NCBI RefSeq assembly: GCF_009834545.1
Contig: NZ_CP019427.1
Coordinates: 4,222,001-4,286,000 of the forward strand
DNA length: 64,000 nucleotides
Source: Pseudomonas sp. S04
GTDB taxonomy: Bacteria; Pseudomonadota; Gammaproteobacteria; Pseudomonadales; Pseudomonadaceae
Reading direction: 5' to 3'
Below are positions 62,018 to 64,000 of the stretch, one piece after another. The notes beneath the pieces were generated by a model that saw only the letters and a list, made by a program, of their open reading frames with translations, had not been told where the DNA came from and did not search any database. Within the stretch, counting starts at the first letter, position 1. Each line of letters opens with the position of its first letter. A program made the translations under genes and the position numbers.

Positions 62018-62102
62018 CTGTAGGAGCGAGCCTGCTCGCGATGGTGTATCAGTCGACACCAATGTGGATGACACTCCATCGCGAGCAAGCTCGCTCCTAC
62101 AG
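62018..62102. repeat. Inverted REP pair between prpC and acnD
   Basis: CTGTAGGAGCGAGCCTGCTC at 62018 faces TCGCGAGCAAGCTCGCTCCT at 62079. It sits inside the prp operon, where it could give separate transcript levels for prpC and acnD. Confidence 0.88.
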
Positions 62103-62145
62103 GGATCTGCGTTGAATTCAGATCCCTGCGTCAAACCCTCACCAT

Positions 62146-63273
62146 TCAGCGTTGTTCGATTGGCACGAACTTGCGCTGTTCGACGCCGGTGTACTCGGCG
62201 CTCGGGCGGATGATGCGGTTGTTGGCGCGCTGTTCGAACACGTGTGCCGCCCAGCCGGTCAGGCGCGAGCAGACGAAGATCGGGGTGAACAGCTTGGTCG
62301 GGATGCCCATGAAGTGGTACGCCGAGGCATGGTAGAAGTCGGCGTTGGGGAACAGTTTCTTCTGCTCCCACATGGTCTTGTCGATGGCTTCGGAGACCGG
62401 GAACAGCACAGTGTCACCGACTTCGTCGGCGAGTTTTTTCGACCACCCCTTGATCACTTCATTGCGCGGATCGTTGTCTTTATAGATCGCGTGGCCGAAG
62501 CCCATGATCTTGTCCTTGCGCTCGAGCATGCCCAGGGTGCCCTTGATCGCCTCTTCAGGCGAGGAGAAGCGCTGGATCATTTCCATCGCCGCCTCGTTGG
62601 CGCCACCGTGCAGCGGGCCACGCAGCGAACCGATGGCCGCAGTGATGCAGGAGAACAGGTCCGACAGGGTCGAAGCGCAAACCCGCGCGGTGAAGGTCGA
62701 CGCATTGAACTCGTGCTCGGCGTAGAGGATCAGCGACACGTTCATTACCTTGACGTGCAACTCGCTCGGCTTCTCATCGTGCAGCAGGTGCAAGAAGTGA
62801 CCACCGATGGACGGCTCGTCGCTGACGCAATTAATGCGCTTGCCGTCGTGGCTGAAGCGATACCAGTAGCACATGATCGCCGGGAAGGCGGCCAGCAGGC
62901 GGTCGGTCTTGTCGTGCTGCTCGCTGAAGCTGTGCTCGGCCTCCAGGTTACCGAGGAACGAGCAGCCGGTACGCATCACATCCATCGGATGGGCGTCGGC
63001 CGGAATGCGTTCGAGGACTTCTTTCAAGGCTTGCGGCAGGTCGCGCAGCTTGCTCAGCTTGGCCACATAGGCGTCCAGTTGCGCCTGGCTCGGCAGCTCG
63101 CCGTACAGCAGCAGGTAGGCCACTTCCTCGAACTGCGCATCCGCCGCCAGTTCGCGCACGTCGTAGCCACGGTAAGTCAGGCCTGCACCTTCCTGGCCAA
63201 CGGTGGACAGTGCGGTTTGCCCGGCAACCTGACCACGGAGCCCGGCGCCACTCAATACTTTTGCTTCGGCCAT
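62146..63273 (-). CDS. prpC: 2-methylcitrate synthase
   Basis: A 375-residue citrate-synthase-family enzyme joining propionyl-CoA and oxaloacetate. LTYRGYDVRELA, GSLRGPLHGGANEAAMEMIQ (with the active-site His) and MGFGHAIYKDNDPRNEVIK are the signature blocks, and CSRLTGWAAHVFEQR closes the site. The short length and RGYDV form separate it from GltA. The ATG at 63273 has GGAGAC upstream; four codons further upstream are not supported. Confidence 0.96.
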   Translation of the reverse strand: MAEAKVLSGAGLRGQVAGQTALSTVGQEGAGLTYRGYDVRELAADAQFEEVAYLLLYGELPSQAQLDAYVAKLSKLRDLPQALKEVLERIPADAHPMDVMRTGCSFLGNLEAEHSFSEQHDKTDRLLAAFPAIMCYWYRFSHDGKRINCVSDEPSIGGHFLHLLHDEKPSELHVKVMNVSLILYAEHEFNASTFTARVCASTLSDLFSCITAAIGSLRGPLHGGANEAAMEMIQRFSSPEEAIKGTLGMLERKDKIMGFGHAIYKDNDPRNEVIKGWSKKLADEVGDTVLFPVSEAIDKTMWEQKKLFPNADFYHASAYHFMGIPTKLFTPIFVCSRLTGWAAHVFEQRANNRIIRPSAEYTGVEQRKFVPIEQR

Positions 63274-63337
63274 TGCTGTCTCCAATCTTGAATTTTTTAG
63301 GGAATCGGCAAGTTCTTTCTGATTAACAACGTATATG

Positions 63338-63398
63338 TGTAGCAGCTGGCGAGTCCTTCGGACTCGAACACAGCCTCGCGGGCTCGGCAGCTGCTACA
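63338..63398. repeat. Large inverted-repeat element between prpB and prpC
   Basis: TGTAGCAGCTG at 63338-63348 and CAGCTGCTACA at 63388-63398 form the outer stem, with GAGTCC-TTC-GGACTC inside. This is a different REP-like family from the GGGAGCG type elsewhere in the window. Confidence 0.85.
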
Positions 63399-63407
63399 GG
63401 GTTTGCC

Positions 63408-64000
63408 TTATTTCTTTGCCGCGAACAGCGCATCGAGCTTCTGCTCGAAGGTGTGGTAGTCGATGCGATCGTAAAGCTCCATGCGCGTCTGCATGGTGTC
63501 GATGACGTTCTGCTGCGTGCCATCGCGACGGATCGCGGTGTAGACGTTCTCGGCGGCCTTGTTCATGGCGCGGAACGCCGACAGCGGGTACAGCACCAGC
63601 GACACGTCGGCCGCCCTCAGTTGCTCGGTGGTGTACAGCGGCGTGGCGCCGAATTCGGTGATGTTGGCCAGGATCGGCGCTTTCACGCGGCTGGCGAACA
63701 ACTTGTACATCTCCAGCTCGGTGATGGCTTCCGGGAACACCATGTCGGCACCGGCTTCGATGCAGGCGGCGGCACGATCCAGGGCCGACTCCAGGCCTTC
63801 GACTGCCAGGGCGTCGGTGCGGGCCATGATCACGAAGCTGTCATCGGTGCGCGCATCCACGGCCGCCTTGATGCGGTCGACCATTTCCTGCTGGGTCACG
63901 ATTTCTTTATTAGGACGGTGGCCGCAACGCTTGGCGCCGACCTGGTCCTCGATGTGGATCGCCGCCGCGCCGAACTTGATCATCGACTTGACGGTGCGGG
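63408..64000 (-). CDS. prpB: 2-methylisocitrate lyase (3' part)
   Basis: The C-terminal part (about 197 residues of about 295) of the enzyme splitting 2-methylisocitrate into pyruvate and succinate. [25 protein letters not shown] holds the catalytic cysteine loop (KRCGH), and [20 protein letters not shown] and [14 protein letters not shown] follow. The window cuts off the 5' end. It heads the visible prpB-prpC-acnD-prpF-prpD series, and its regulator must lie beyond the window. Confidence 0.96.
   Translation of the reverse strand, partial: RTVKSMIKFGAAAIHIEDQVGAKRCGHRPNKEIVTQQEMVDRIKAAVDARTDDSFVIMARTDALAVEGLESALDRAAACIEAGADMVFPEAITELEMYKLFASRVKAPILANITEFGATPLYTTEQLRAADVSLVLYPLSAFRAMNKAAENVYTAIRRDGTQQNVIDTMQTRMELYDRIDYHTFEQKLDALFAAKK

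Noticed and set aside
59354..62023. An 889-codon open frame on the plus strand opposite acnD
   Set aside because: It is fully antisense to acnD, whose aconitase motifs are intact; composition is that of a shadow frame.
61949..62371. Possible long N-terminal extension of acnD
   Set aside because: It would be translated from a REP pair and antisense prpC sequence; MNTEFRKSLPGS at 61948 is the family start.
1..64000. Search for CRISPR arrays, tRNA genes, insertion sequences, prophage or toxin-antitoxin genes
   Set aside because: No regular repeat-spacer pattern, cloverleaf, transposase or phage motif was recognised; the repeats present are REP-type palindromes and one local duplication.

Overview
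The window is bacterial chromosome from a Pseudomonas of the fluorescens group. The evidence is dense GC-rich coding DNA, many paired GTGGGAGCGGGCTTGC / CTGTAGGAGCGAGCTTGC repeats of the Pseudomonas REP type, and gene blocks that match P. aeruginosa in order: crfX-cmpX-sigX-oprF, ppsA/ppsR, rlmL-rmf-pyrD, and prpB-prpC-acnD-prpF-prpD. No tRNA, rRNA, CRISPR array, insertion sequence or phage gene was recognised.

Layout. 1-6.5 kb: purine degradation (xdhB 3' part, xdhC, guaD), a GntR/FCD regulator and a BenE-type transporter. 6.6-23.9 kb: a leftward block with an orphan FleN/MinD-like ATPase and a complete alginate operon (algD-alg8-alg44-algK-algE-algG-algX-algI-algJ-algF-algL-algA). algL is not in its usual place after algX; it lies between algF and algA. 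23.9-25.25 kb: AT-rich, largely non-coding DNA with the algD upstream region and a decayed sirtuin-like fragment. 25.2-34.2 kb: yggL, dacB, a CHASE/PAS/GGDEF diguanylate cyclase, rlmL, rmf and pyrD. 34.3-44.7 kb: nitrate assimilation (nasS, nasT, a nitrate transporter, a PP2C-kinase fusion, a short NirB-like flavoprotein, nitrate reductase with a fused BFD domain, cobA). 44.7-53.9 kb: oprF, sigX, cmpX, crfX, cmaX, rraA, an alpha/beta hydrolase, ppsA and ppsR. 54-64 kb: a MocR regulator with a divergent EamA exporter, then the methylcitrate cluster (prpD, prpF, acnD, prpC and the 3' part of prpB).

How the genes work together. AlgA and AlgD make GDP-mannuronate. Alg8 and the PilZ protein Alg44 polymerise it under c-di-GMP control. 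AlgG, AlgX, AlgI, AlgJ, AlgF and AlgL modify or clear it, and AlgK/AlgE export it. In the nitrate region, NasS and NasT are a nitrate sensor and an ANTAR antiterminator. RNA leaders with two hexaloops followed by an intrinsic terminator are readable ahead of the transporter gene and the nirB-like gene, and a less perfect one precedes nasS itself. Nitrite-reducing NirB domains and NirD are missing from the cluster.

The points most worth a second look are the alginate locus (moved algL, lipobox on AlgL, FleN paralog with an altered DxD motif, position beside a decayed sirtuin), the three candidate NasT leaders, the trimmed nirB, and a run of four perfect hairpins in the rmf leader.
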